Below are positions 40,613 through 50,544 of a stretch of DNA of 64,000 nt, one piece after another. Made by a program: the position numbers and the translations under genes. The notes under the pieces are model-generated. The model worked only from the letters and a program-made list of their open reading frames with translations. It searched no databases and was not told where the DNA came from. Numbering within the stretch: the stretch's first letter is position 1; every line of letters begins with the position of its first letter. The DNA lies in contig OZ025785.1 of NCBI GenBank assembly GCA_964019425.1, positions 519,501 to 583,500 of the forward strand, in the 5' to 3' direction. The DNA comes from Flectonema sp. DT1601 (lineage: Eukaryota; Euglenozoa; Diplonemea; Diplonemida; Diplonemidae).

Positions 40613-41276
40613 CTTTATTATACAACCGCTGCTTCGACCATCGTTTCTTTAAGTTTTTGACAATTTTTTTTGACATTTGCCACTGTTGAGATAAAAAAAC
40701 ATTTTAATTTTGCAGCCAAAAAAAAATCTCTGACCCGGAATCGAACTGGAAAAAGAGAGGGGTTTGCAGTCGTGCCAGGCAATTGTGTCTTGAATGGAGT
40801 TGGTGAAGACTGCTCGGCCCTTTCGGGTGTGACCTCCCTAAAGATAATTTTTTTTTTTAATATTTTCCCTAAACTAATAATTTTTGGGGAAAATATCCTA
40901 ATTCCACAAAAAAGTTAGCGAGGTAATCGGACATCCATCTACAGGTAATACCCTGACATCGACCTGAATAGATTTTTCGCATTCAGGTCGGATCTCAGCG
41001 AGCTGTCAAATGCTGCGTTTTGAACAGAAGTACTCTCCCCAGGAAGAACAGGCGCAGTAGAGTTGATACTGCGATCGTGGTGACGGCAATGCGAAACATG
41101 TAAGCGTACCCACTTAGGCAACTCTTCATCTCGGCGAGGAAATTGACTAGAAGGTAATCTGGTCTATTAGGTTTAAATATATTATTCATTTTACAGCAGG
41201 TATCGGTTTAGTTATTTGGGCAACTGTTATTGAAGTAGTATTATTTTATATTTATTATCAGTGTGTCATTCATGTC
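40613..41276. other. Intergenic with a tRNA-3'-end-like box
   Basis: The complement of 40724-40752 contains CCAGTTCGATTCCGGGTC, a B-box-like (T-arm) sequence, but no complete cloverleaf could be drawn. A TTATTATCAG acceptor ends at 41261, 15 bases before the ATG. No gene is supported. Confidence 0.3.
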
Positions 41277-43559
41277 ATGGTGGGGAGGGAGACATCACCA
41301 ATTAGACTTCGAAGGCGATGGGAGGAGAGGACAGATGGTCTCGAAATGACGAGGGATCGGGAATGGGGAAAATCACTCAAAGCACTACGATCACCATCCC
41401 CACCACGTAATTATATTCAAAAGGAAATAACAGTTCGAAGGGAGAGAGCGACTGAAAGGTTAGGATTAGCTTTCAATGATGCAATGCAAGAAACAAGAAT
41501 AACAGAAGTATGGAATGGACCATGTAAAGATGCTGGTGTCGCTGCTGGGATGGTAATAGTAGCAGTTGACAACCAAGGGACTCAAACTTTAAGTTTACTA
41601 CAGCGATATCTTTCAGAAGCAGGATTGGTATTTACACTTAGTGTCGAAGAACAGTATCACAACAACAGTCCTGTTAATTCACAACCTGTAACTCCAACAG
41701 CTGGAGGAGGCAGGAGTATTGCTAGCTATCCTCCCCCGACTAGTATTAAATTACCAATTCCAACATCAACACCAATCACTTCAACACCACTTCAAGTAGA
41801 GTCGTCATTAGTCACAACAATCGCCTTAGCACCTCATGATGAAGTCATTCAACTGAGACTTCAATTGGAAGCTGCGAACTTACAAATTCGATCAACTCAG
41901 TCTCGACTTCAGTCACAAAGTGATCTTGAATTAGAAAGAAATGAAGAACTTGTTTTCGAAAGAGAAAAAAGACAAAAACTAAACACGGAACTCATCTTAG
42001 AGAGAACCGGAAAGAATGAAGCAGAAGAAGAAGTTAGAGTACTTCGAGAACACTTAAAGATATCGAGAGATAAACAAACTGCTAAGACAGCTGATGAAAG
42101 ACATGATAACATCAGAAGAAGTCAATTAGAAGAGGAAATAATAATTTTAAGAAATGAATTACAATCTCTAAAACAACTTTTGTTTCATCAGTCGAGCGGA
42201 AATAGAGAACGAGAACTCCTACTGCAATGCTTCGATGATGAACGGACTGAATGGAATTTTCACAGACAGGAATTAGAGTCACAACTATCGAATGCTTTGG
42301 AAAAGTGTGAATCAATGAAGCATTTAAAAACTGAGGTCGAGGCACTGACTGCTGCGATGCAATCACCTGCACCAATGTACAGCTCAAGAGACACCGCACC
42401 TGTTATGAGTGACATCACTTATGCTCCTTTGAGTAGTAGAGCTGAGTACCCTGGATCTGTTTCATCAGTTGCCTATGATGAATATAACCCAATTAGTGTT
42501 CCAAAGTCATACGGTGGTAGCAGTTTATTATTGTCTGAAAGGCTGCGTGCTGCTGGAGAAGGTACGAGTAACAAAGAATCGATTTCACCACAGAAGCCTC
42601 GCAGCGTTACTGATAATTATACCTACACGAATGATAGAAGAAGTAAGAGAAGCGATACCAATGAGAAGCCTAAAGTTCCTTCGGATCTTGATGATCGTTT
42701 AGAGCAGATTGCTTCTCGTGCCAGAGACGCAATAGCAGCAGCAGAACAGAGAGCAGCAACAGCTGAACAAAAGGCATCTGGTTTGAAAAATAAATTGGAT
42801 CGCTTTGAGAAGGACGGTCGAGCTGACACCTTTGCCAAAGACAAACTCCGTGAAAATGAAAACAGATCTCTCAGAAAAGCTCAACAAAAACTTGGAAAAG
42901 ACCAACACCAACTCGATAAGGAACGGAAGGAAATTGCTGCAAAGGATCAAAGCAGAAGGGATCTCGAAGAAAAAATGCGTCAAGACCAGCAACGATTGGA
43001 ACGAGAACGCAATGAGCAAGAAAAACGCTGGCAAGATGCGGAACGGAAAGCTCATGACCTTGAAAAAAGAATAGCATCTGCATCTGCTGCTGTTACGGCA
43101 TCAACTAGATCTCCATCTCCACAGGCGTTTGAGGACACTGCTGACTTGAAGAAACGAGCAGCGGCTGTGTTTAAAGCAATGTGTGCAAAGGCTGGAAGAA
43201 GTGACACTAAAAGCCTTCCAAAAACAGGAATACCAGAAGTTCTAAACTGCGGTGATAGTTGGAAAGTATTATTCAGAGGTCTTCAATCAGCTGAAGGAAT
43301 AGTCACAACAGATTTATGGGTCGACTGGATAATGAAATTAGCATCTGAATCTGGGGCTGCGGAATCAGAGTCTAGACTAGAATGGGTTGAGGAACAACTT
43401 ACAAAATCCAGAACACCATCTCCAATGAGCACCTCTTCTTTCCGCGGCCAAACTACCCGGGAACTCGCAGCTGAAGCTAAAGTTGTTGATCGACTGAACG
43501 TCCAAAAACCAACAAACAAGTATGCAGATTGGGGTTACAAACCGAGTACTTCTATGTAA
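41277..43559 (+). CDS. PDZ-domain coiled-coil protein
   Basis: 760 residues. An N-terminal Arg-rich segment is followed by a PDZ-like domain at ~58-123 (ERLGLAFNDA, ITEVWNGPCKDAGVAAGMVI, VDNQGTQTL). After a Pro/Thr linker there is coiled coil at ~190-350 and again at ~475-610 (EQRAATAEQKASGLKNKLDR and following). Residues 630-700 (AAVFKAMCAKAGRSDTKSLP, GDSWKVLFRGLQ) form a short conserved-looking helical domain that I do not recognise. Likely a cytoskeletal or membrane scaffold. No signal peptide or membrane span. Confidence 0.8.
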   Translation: MVGRETSPIRLRRRWEERTDGLEMTRDREWGKSLKALRSPSPPRNYIQKEITVRRERATERLGLAFNDAMQETRITEVWNGPCKDAGVAAGMVIVAVDNQGTQTLSLLQRYLSEAGLVFTLSVEEQYHNNSPVNSQPVTPTAGGGRSIASYPPPTSIKLPIPTSTPITSTPLQVESSLVTTIALAPHDEVIQLRLQLEAANLQIRSTQSRLQSQSDLELERNEELVFEREKRQKLNTELILERTGKNEAEEEVRVLREHLKISRDKQTAKTADERHDNIRRSQLEEEIIILRNELQSLKQLLFHQSSGNRERELLLQCFDDERTEWNFHRQELESQLSNALEKCESMKHLKTEVEALTAAMQSPAPMYSSRDTAPVMSDITYAPLSSRAEYPGSVSSVAYDEYNPISVPKSYGGSSLLLSERLRAAGEGTSNKESISPQKPRSVTDNYTYTNDRRSKRSDTNEKPKVPSDLDDRLEQIASRARDAIAAAEQRAATAEQKASGLKNKLDRFEKDGRADTFAKDKLRENENRSLRKAQQKLGKDQHQLDKERKEIAAKDQSRRDLEEKMRQDQQRLERERNEQEKRWQDAERKAHDLEKRIASASAAVTASTRSPSPQAFEDTADLKKRAAAVFKAMCAKAGRSDTKSLPKTGIPEVLNCGDSWKVLFRGLQSAEGIVTTDLWVDWIMKLASESGAAESESRLEWVEEQLTKSRTPSPMSTSSFRGQTTRELAAEAKVVDRLNVQKPTNKYADWGYKPSTSM

Positions 43560-44093
43560 ATTTCCCATATTTTGTGAATTTTATTCAAGTTCGAATCTCG
43601 GTCATACCATTTTTCCCCCACTTTTTTTTTTTTTTTACCCCTATTTTTTGTATCTTCGTTTCTAATTTGTGGCATTCCAACGGCTGTTAGATTTCATCTG
43701 CCTACATTTGGTATTGATGTGAAAAGGGAAGAATTTTTTTTTTTAGTTTTTTTTTATTTTTGTTCGATTAGATGATCTTGTCCTTTCTTATTCTCCCGAT
43801 TGTTTGTCTTCCCCTTTACAATCCCTTTTGACATGTACTTAAGGGTACTTTTTATCTTTTAGTTGCGAAGTGCGACTGCGGTTATTGTATCTATTTTTTT
43901 TCCTTCCCCTTCTTCTTTTTTTTATTATTTTTCCTTCACTCCCCTTCCGCGTATGAATAAAAGTATAAAATAAATTATTTTTATTTTTTGTTTTCTCATG
44001 TTTTACGATTGACGGTAACTCTGGTCTCTGTGAGTGTCACTAGTCGGTATCGCAATAATACTTTTAATTTTTTTCATTTACATCAAAGGACAC
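43560..44093. other. 3' flank with tRNA-like motif, T-rich
   Basis: 43588-43611 (AAGTTCGAATCTCGGTCATA) resembles the T arm and 3' acceptor of a tRNA, but the 5' half is absent because the coding end of the upstream gene lies there. Otherwise T-rich. An acceptor-like CATCAAAG ends at 44088. Confidence 0.3.
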
Positions 44094-44614
44094 ATGGATG
44101 ACACTCAACAAGCAGGTGTAATCTTTAAGGCTTTGTTTGATCCAGCGATTTGGAGAGGAGAACGAGCAGGTAGCTGGGCAGTTGGCGGTGTTAACGTTTC
44201 GAAAACACGAACATATCACAAGAAGAAACCAATTACGTTTACGTCAACGGACAGTGCAGCAGCAGAGGTTGGAGGATGGAGGTATTTCAAGTAGGTTTAG
44301 TTTGTTTGATATCTGTTTTATATATTACCTATCAATCTACATCGTTTACTCCATCATTGCTAACCCTTTTATATTTCGTAACCGTCTTCGCGGCGAGGAT
44401 CACGAAATCAATTGAAGGTGTCATAGATGCCGTTATAATTGCCTCAGCAAATGCATTGACTCTTTCTCTGTTGTCAAATATCGCTGAGGAGAATTTTTTT
44501 CATATAATCGTGCCTCCGTACTTTCACATTGTTTTGGGGATCCCGAATTTAATTATAATATTCTTTGCGTTGTATAGAAAGCAATGTGAGCAATCTGTTC
44601 TGTTTCGACGGTGA
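44094..44614 (+). CDS. Hypothetical small gene, possibly spliced, with hydrophobic C-terminal part
   Basis: From ATG 44094 a 66-codon frame (MDDTQQAGVIFKALFDPAIW, GGVNVSKTRTYHKKKPIT) ends near 44293. A second frame, 44276-44614, encodes hydrophobic helices (LLSNIAEENFFHIIVPPYFH). A GTAGGT donor near 44289 and an AG near 44399 would join them in phase, but that acceptor is unlike the ACAG ends seen elsewhere. No family recognised. Low certainty about structure; moderate that something is coded. Confidence 0.4.
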
Positions 44615-44840
44615 TTTTCTTTTTTTTTCTCTTTTTTTTTTTCGATTTACACGCACTTCTGTGTTTTAACGATATCCTCCCCCCCCTTTAATTTTATTGT
44701 TGTCGCTCGTTGTTGACATAAGTCGGGACTTCACTTTCTTGTGATTGTTTTCCTTCTTCAGGTAATTTAACATCTAAATGATGGTGAGCTTTGACTTATT
44801 TATATAATCGTTACCTCCCAACAGTTTTATTCAAAAATAA

Positions 44841-47800
44841 ATGTTGCGGATTGCTGTCGCTTCATCAGCAGTAGCTGTCGCTTTGGGATGCTTCCCAACT
44901 TGCGATGATGACTGCAACAGATTATCACCTCCACAACTTGGTGAGGTGACTAGACTGAGGAAACTTAAGGAGAAGTGTACTTCTGGAGAGGAAGTTGTGT
45001 TCAACGTTGACTACAATCCTTGTACTCATAATTTAGATTATAAAGTACGAACACCAGACAATTGTGAACAGAGACAGGGAAATGTGTTTACATGCAAGAA
45101 CAATAAGAGGTGTAAAGTTATCCCATTCCTTACTGAATTAAAGTTCTGTGACTGTCCATCAACTGAACAATGCACTAAGAAGTGTCGAAAGGGAAAGGTC
45201 TGCGAACGCGTAGTACACCCTTGTCTCACACCACCTTGTCCGTCTACTGAAAAGTGTGTCAAGAAACGGCACTGTACGAGGGATGCGAAGCAGTGTCAAG
45301 ATGGCTCCTTCGTTGGGAGAGATGCCGACAACAACTGTGAGTTCCACCCTTGCCCTGATCCATGTGATGGAGCTTGTAAGTTCAATCAGGACTGCTTGTT
45401 GAAGAATGTAATTACGTGCCCTGAGGGAATGGTTTGCCCTCCGACTGTTGTTTGCGTTGACAAGCCTTGCAACAGGAGGTGTCCAAAGGGTGACGTTTGC
45501 GAGCTCATGGTTGCTCCGTGTCTGATTCCACCATGTCCAGTAGTTGAGACGTGTAAACCACTTTCACCTCCAACTACTCCAACCAACCCATGCGGTAGTA
45601 AATGTGGAGCTGAAGAGATATGTTACATGAGGGATACTATCTGTAATACTTTTAGTTGTCATCCAGTCCCAACATGTATTACTAACCACTGTATGTTTAG
45701 CAAGTGTGAATATGGTAACGATTGCGTCATCACAGACCACGGAGATTCATCGACCTGCAAGCCTTGGTCTGAGATTGGATGTTTTGACAAGCCGTGCAAG
45801 GCAGGATACACTTGTGTTGATGTTAAGAGAGTCTGCAAGACTGCCCCATGTTATCAATATGAGTGTAGTTGGGAAGCTCCAGTTCACTGTACGAAGGATG
45901 CGAAGCAATGTCAAGATGGCTCCTTCGTTGGAAGAGATTCCAACAACAACTGTGAGTTCCACCCTTGCCCTGATCCATGTGATGGAGCTTGTAAGTTCAA
46001 TCAGGACTGCTTGTTGAAGAACGTAATCACGTGTCCTGAGGGAATGGTGTGCCCTCCAACTGTTGTTTGCGTTGACAAGCCTTGCAACAAGAAGTGTCCA
46101 AAGGGTGACGTTTGCGAGCTCATGGTTACTCCGTGTCTGATTCCACCATGTCCAGTAGTTGAGACTTGTAAAACTGTTGTTCAGCCAAAGTGTGACAAGA
46201 AGTGCCCAAAGGGTGAAGAATGTGAATTAATTGACACCCCTTGTCCATTCCCTCCATGCTCAAAGGCTGAGATCTGTTCACCAATTGGATGTGGTGATGA
46301 TCTAAAAGACTGTTCAGATGGAAGTAGTGTTGAGAGAGATCCAAAGAACGGTTGTCAGTTCTTCCCGTGTCCTGTTGATGGTGAATGTGAAGATGAAGAT
46401 GATTGTGAAGGCTGGAATTTCTGTATTGAGGGTAAGTGTGTTGATGCATTTGAGGGAACTTGTAATTCCGTTAAAGACTGTAACGGTTACGGATGCTACT
46501 ACAACGACAACAAGGAACCAACTTGTCGTACCACCTGCATGGGAGAACCAACCTGGTTGTGTGACAAGAACCACCTCTGTTTGGGAGATGAGTGTGTTGA
46601 TATGAAGCAGTGTAAGACTAACTGTGGAAACCTTGTTCCTCATTTATTTAAAGGAAATGACGACGGAGACAACAGTTGTAATGAATGCACCTGCTTCAAT
46701 GGTGACTACAGCTGTACTGAGAGAGGTTGCACCGGTGATGAGACTTGTGGGGGACCTTCACCACCAACTACTCCAACCAACCCATGCGGTAGTAAATGTG
46801 GAGCTGAAGAGATATGTTACATGAGGGATACTATCTGTAATACTTTTAGTTGTCATCCAGTCCCAACATGTATTACTAACCACTGTATGTTTAGCAAGTG
46901 TGGATATGGTAACGATTGCGTCATCACAGACCACGGAGATTCATCGACCTGCAAGCCTTGGTCTGAGATTGGATGTTTTGACAAGCCGTGCAAGGCAGGA
47001 TACACTTGTGTTGATGTAAAGAGAGTCTGCAAGACTGCCCCTTGTTATCAATATGAGTGTAGTTGGGAAGCTCCAGTTCACTGTACGAAGGATGCGAAGC
47101 AGTGTCAAGATGGCTCCTTCGTTGGAAGAGATTCCAACAACAACTGTGAGTTCCACCCTTGCCCTGATCCATGTGATGGAGCTTGTAAGTTCAATCAGGA
47201 CTGCTTGTTGAAGAATGTAATCACGTGTCCTGAGGGAATGGTGTGCCCTCCGACTGTTGTTTGCGTTGATAAGCCTTGCAACAAGAAGTGTCCAGCTGGA
47301 GATGTATGCGAACACATGGTTGCTCCGTGTCTGATTCCACCATGCCCAGTGATCGAGACGTGTAAACCACTTTCACCTCCAACTACTCCAACCAACCCAT
47401 GCGGTAGTAAATGTGGAGCTGAAGAGAGATGTTACATGAGGGATGTTATCTGTAATACTTTTAGTTGTCATCCAGTCCCAACATGTATTACTAACCACTG
47501 TATGTTTAGCAAGTGTGGATATGGTAACGATTGCGTCATCACAGACCACGGAGATTCATCGACCTGCAAGCCTTGGTCTGAGATTGGATGTTTTGACAAG
47601 CCGTGCAAGGCAGGATACACTTGTGTTGATGTTAAGAGAGTCTGCAAGACTGCCCCTTGTTATCAATATGAGTGTAGTTGGGAAGCTCCAGTTCACTGTA
47701 CGGCCGATGCGAAGCAGTGTCAAGATGGCTCCTTCGTTGGAAGAGATTCCAACAACAACTGTGAGTTTCACCCTTGCCCTGATCCATGTGATGGAGCTTG

Positions 47801-47999
47801 TAAGTTCAATCAGGACTGCTTGTTGAAGAACGTAATTACGTGTCCTGAGGGAATGGTGTGCCCTCCGACTGTTATTTGCGTTGACAAGCCTTGCAACAGG
47901 AAGTGTCCAAAGGGTGACGTTTGCGAGCTCATGGTTACTCCGTGTCTGATTCCACCATGTCCAGTAGTTGAGACTTGTAAAACTGTTGTTCAGCCATAG
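44841..47999 (+). CDS. Secreted cysteine-rich protein of tandem modules
   Basis: 1052 residues with a signal peptide (MLRIAVASSAVAVALGCF). The body is built of Cys-rich units of the form C..KC..GE.C......C..PPC...ETC, resembling follistatin-like or antistasin-like knots but not assigned. A ~0.61-kb supermodule (NPCGSKCGAEEICYMRD ... PPCPVVETCK) occurs three times, beginning about 45582, 46777 and 47391, with nearly identical DNA, plus a half module at ~45260. Between copies one and two lies a distinct Asp/Glu-rich block. This looks like an extracellular, wall or coat protein, or a protease-inhibitor array. The reading frame ends at a TAG inside homology; see the entry at 48000. Confidence 0.85.
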   Translation: MLRIAVASSAVAVALGCFPTCDDDCNRLSPPQLGEVTRLRKLKEKCTSGEEVVFNVDYNPCTHNLDYKVRTPDNCEQRQGNVFTCKNNKRCKVIPFLTELKFCDCPSTEQCTKKCRKGKVCERVVHPCLTPPCPSTEKCVKKRHCTRDAKQCQDGSFVGRDADNNCEFHPCPDPCDGACKFNQDCLLKNVITCPEGMVCPPTVVCVDKPCNRRCPKGDVCELMVAPCLIPPCPVVETCKPLSPPTTPTNPCGSKCGAEEICYMRDTICNTFSCHPVPTCITNHCMFSKCEYGNDCVITDHGDSSTCKPWSEIGCFDKPCKAGYTCVDVKRVCKTAPCYQYECSWEAPVHCTKDAKQCQDGSFVGRDSNNNCEFHPCPDPCDGACKFNQDCLLKNVITCPEGMVCPPTVVCVDKPCNKKCPKGDVCELMVTPCLIPPCPVVETCKTVVQPKCDKKCPKGEECELIDTPCPFPPCSKAEICSPIGCGDDLKDCSDGSSVERDPKNGCQFFPCPVDGECEDEDDCEGWNFCIEGKCVDAFEGTCNSVKDCNGYGCYYNDNKEPTCRTTCMGEPTWLCDKNHLCLGDECVDMKQCKTNCGNLVPHLFKGNDDGDNSCNECTCFNGDYSCTERGCTGDETCGGPSPPTTPTNPCGSKCGAEEICYMRDTICNTFSCHPVPTCITNHCMFSKCGYGNDCVITDHGDSSTCKPWSEIGCFDKPCKAGYTCVDVKRVCKTAPCYQYECSWEAPVHCTKDAKQCQDGSFVGRDSNNNCEFHPCPDPCDGACKFNQDCLLKNVITCPEGMVCPPTVVCVDKPCNKKCPAGDVCEHMVAPCLIPPCPVIETCKPLSPPTTPTNPCGSKCGAEERCYMRDVICNTFSCHPVPTCITNHCMFSKCGYGNDCVITDHGDSSTCKPWSEIGCFDKPCKAGYTCVDVKRVCKTAPCYQYECSWEAPVHCTADAKQCQDGSFVGRDSNNNCEFHPCPDPCDGACKFNQDCLLKNVITCPEGMVCPPTVICVDKPCNRKCPKGDVCELMVTPCLIPPCPVVETCKTVVQP
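45582..47996 (+). repeat. Near-identical ~0.6-kb coding supermodules (three copies)
   Basis: Copies begin near 45582, 46777 and 47391. They share long identical stretches (for example the block around TGTAATACTTTTAGTTGTCA and its surroundings), implying recent duplication or conversion. Confidence 0.85.
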
Positions 48000-48090
48000 A
48001 GACAAGAAGTTTCCAAAAAGTGAGGTTTGCGAGATTGATGTTACTCCGTGTTCCGCTATTCGGAGGAACCAACTTGCATGCCTAAGTAAA
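48000..48090 (+). pseudogene. Decayed continuation of the Cys-rich gene
   Basis: After CAGCCA-TAG (47997-47999) the sequence still aligns with the internal region at 46186-46250: GACAAGAAGT..CCAAA..GTGA and GTTTGCGAGATTGATGTTAC. In this copy the codons after CCA are lost and the frame shifts. The ancestral protein was therefore longer; the current stop is a truncation of a host gene. Confidence 0.65.
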
Positions 48091-48694
48091 TTATGTCAAC
48101 GAAATATCTATATTTTTTTTTCATTCATTTTTTTCATTCTTTCTCTTCCATTTGTAATTTCATTTGAATAACAGTTTGTAACTGATATTAACTACACCTT
48201 TCTGTTGTAAAGGTTTGGTGACTTGAAGTTTTATAAAACTGATTCCCAATTCACAAGTCAGTATCTCCATGGAGAAACGCGGCATCGATCCGTGCTGACA
48301 TCATTTCAGCTATTTGATAATATCTTTAGCTGAAAGTATGAAAAAAAAACTTTTTATTATTTTTTTCTTCTTCTTTCAATTTTTATTTTTAAACAGTGTG
48401 AGCCATGTGATACCTAATAACTCTTTTTTGTGTCGAAATTCACTAGTTTTCTCATTTTGGATTATTGAAATCTTTTTGCTGTCTTAAATGCGTCAGTTGT
48501 ACGAACAACAGTGACGCCACACGTATTATTTTAAAATTATGTGTTTTAAACTGCATTATGGAAAAAAAAAAAATAGTCTTTTTCTTTTGTTTCCTCTCTC
48601 TGTTTTTGAAATCGGTCGTAGCTTTTTTTTTTTGTTTCAAGTGGACTTCTTTGCTTAAAAAAAAATTCTTCATTTTCAGAGTTTTGGTGGAATT
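48091..48694. other. Intergenic, T-rich
   Basis: No gene is supported. It ends with TCTTCATTTTCAG (48667-48679), an acceptor-like tract 15 bases before the next ATG. Confidence 0.35.
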
Positions 48695-50218
48695 ATGTCG
48701 GTTGAGTCAGCGCTTCAGCATCGATCGGGAGTGTCGAAGTTAGATCCGATTGAGTTCGGTGTGGAGAGTCCTCTCAGTACGTCAAGTGATCGACGAAGCG
48801 GATTACCCGCCGCTCATCATTTAGCAAAGTTCGAATGGTTGCTTGGTAATAATTATTTATCAGATGTTAATATTGTTTGTGGAATCAACAAAAGTGATGA
48901 AATAATCATCCCAGGACACAAAGTAGTACTGGCAACACACAGTCCTGCCTTCAGAGCTATGTTCACTGATGGTTGGGAAGAGGCTCAAGCGAATGAAATA
49001 AGCATGCACTATACTACAGAAACATGCAGAGTAATTTTATCATTTATATACACATGTGATGTTGTGTTGACATTGGACACAGCACTTGATGTGTTAGAAG
49101 CCTCTATATTCTATGAACTGGATTACTTGAGAGAAGCTACTGTGAAATTTCTTCGTAACCGAGTTGGTCGTAAAACTGTTTTCCCATATTTGTTGGCTGC
49201 TTTACAGCATAATCTACGTTCATTAAAGCAACATTGTCTTGCTTTTGTGAGACAATCAAACTTAATGTCTGAAGCACTCTATTCTGATGAATTGTTAAGA
49301 ATGTCAAAGGAACTCCTTCTGCTATTGGTCGAAGAAACTGTGATCGATTCTGATATCAATATTCTTAGACAAGTTCATAGTTGGTGCTGTGAGAATAAAA
49401 CTGCTGAAGAGACGTTAGACGGCATCTTAGCTGAGTTTTTACCTTTTATAAATTTAACGAAAATGACGAAATCGGAAATCGAATCGATCGAGAGTCTGAA
49501 AATTATTTCAATTGAAACTTTGTATGGAGTTTTTAAAAACAAAGTTTTAGGACATCAAGACTCAACGTTTGCTAGACGAGGAGCAATCCATCTTCGATGG
49601 GATGATGGAAATTGCAAAGACATCATAAACTCTGATTCAGAAAATCACATCAAAAAAGCAACAAAAGAAGAATGGGAAGTCGTAGTGGCATTAAATAAGT
49701 TTTCACAAGGAAATCATTATTGGGTTTATGTGATCCACTTGATGAAAAATCCGCATGATTCTCTTGTTGGAGTGTCTAAGTGTAGGACACCTATTCAGGG
49801 CGATCCCAGTCATAATAGTGATAAAAATGTGTTTTACTACGAGCCTTACATTAATGAATTTAACGTACCGATCGGTTGTGTTGCTAAGAAGGAATGTGAG
49901 AGTGATAATTGGCTTCATGATACTGATACTAACATCGGATTTCAAGTTAATTTTGAAGAAAATAAAATATCGATTTTTCACCACAATACGCGAACTCTTT
50001 TATGGACTGCCAGTGGGGAAGGTGGAGCATTGCCTTCTCCTCTGTATCCTTATGCTGCGATCTTTAGTCCAAAGAATGGAGGAGTTACTTTGTCAGACAC
50101 TACGACTTATCATTCTGATCGAAGTAGTTTTACAGGACAATGTGGTAGTTGTGGATTGAAATCTCCTTCAATAAATAGATCCCCTACGTCACCTCAGCCG
50201 CGATCATCTGAGTCGTAG
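48695..50218 (+). CDS. BTB/POZ-BACK protein with C-terminal SPRY-like domain
   Basis: 507 residues. The BTB domain is ~43-150 (LSDVNIVCGI, IPGHKVVLATHSPAFRAMFT, DVLEASIFYELDYLREA). A BACK-like helical region covers ~160-265. The C-terminal ~290-475 region (GNHYWVYVIHL, VGVSKCRTP, IGFQVNFEENKISIFHHNTR, PLYPYAAIFSP) has the order of motifs of a SPRY/B30.2 domain. BTB-BACK proteins usually bind Cullin-3 and present substrates; here SPRY would replace kelch as the recognition module. Cytosolic. Confidence 0.85.
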   Translation: MSVESALQHRSGVSKLDPIEFGVESPLSTSSDRRSGLPAAHHLAKFEWLLGNNYLSDVNIVCGINKSDEIIIPGHKVVLATHSPAFRAMFTDGWEEAQANEISMHYTTETCRVILSFIYTCDVVLTLDTALDVLEASIFYELDYLREATVKFLRNRVGRKTVFPYLLAALQHNLRSLKQHCLAFVRQSNLMSEALYSDELLRMSKELLLLLVEETVIDSDINILRQVHSWCCENKTAEETLDGILAEFLPFINLTKMTKSEIESIESLKIISIETLYGVFKNKVLGHQDSTFARRGAIHLRWDDGNCKDIINSDSENHIKKATKEEWEVVVALNKFSQGNHYWVYVIHLMKNPHDSLVGVSKCRTPIQGDPSHNSDKNVFYYEPYINEFNVPIGCVAKKECESDNWLHDTDTNIGFQVNFEENKISIFHHNTRTLLWTASGEGGALPSPLYPYAAIFSPKNGGVTLSDTTTYHSDRSSFTGQCGSCGLKSPSINRSPTSPQPRSSES

Positions 50219-50544
50219 TTTTTTTTTTATTTTGGTAATTTTTTATTATAGCAATTACACCCATCCAGAATGTATTTTTTTTTATTTACTTTTCCAAGAA
50301 ATAAGAGCATTCTGTTTTTATTGTACACCACAAAAAAAAAAAAAAAAAAAAATCAATAATAATTAAGTGTCTAGCCTGATTACAACTTTCTCTTTGTTTT
50401 GTTTCTTGTTTTTTTTTTTTTTTAAACCTCTTTTATGTTTTATTCACACACCAGGAATCACGGGAGGGGGGGGCAGAGGGGGAGTATTTCTGCCCTACTA
50501 AATCAAAAAAAATAAAATAAAAATAAAAATATAATCATTGACAG
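50219..50544. other. Intergenic
   Basis: A/T runs and a G-run (GGGAGGGGGGGGCAGAGGGG near 50461-50480). ATCATTGACAG ends at 50544, directly adjacent to the next ATG, a very close acceptor. Confidence 0.4.

Noticed and set aside
43540-43612. Complete tRNA gene ending at 43612
   Set aside because: The T-arm-like end has no matching 5' acceptor; the upstream half is the coding end of the PDZ gene.
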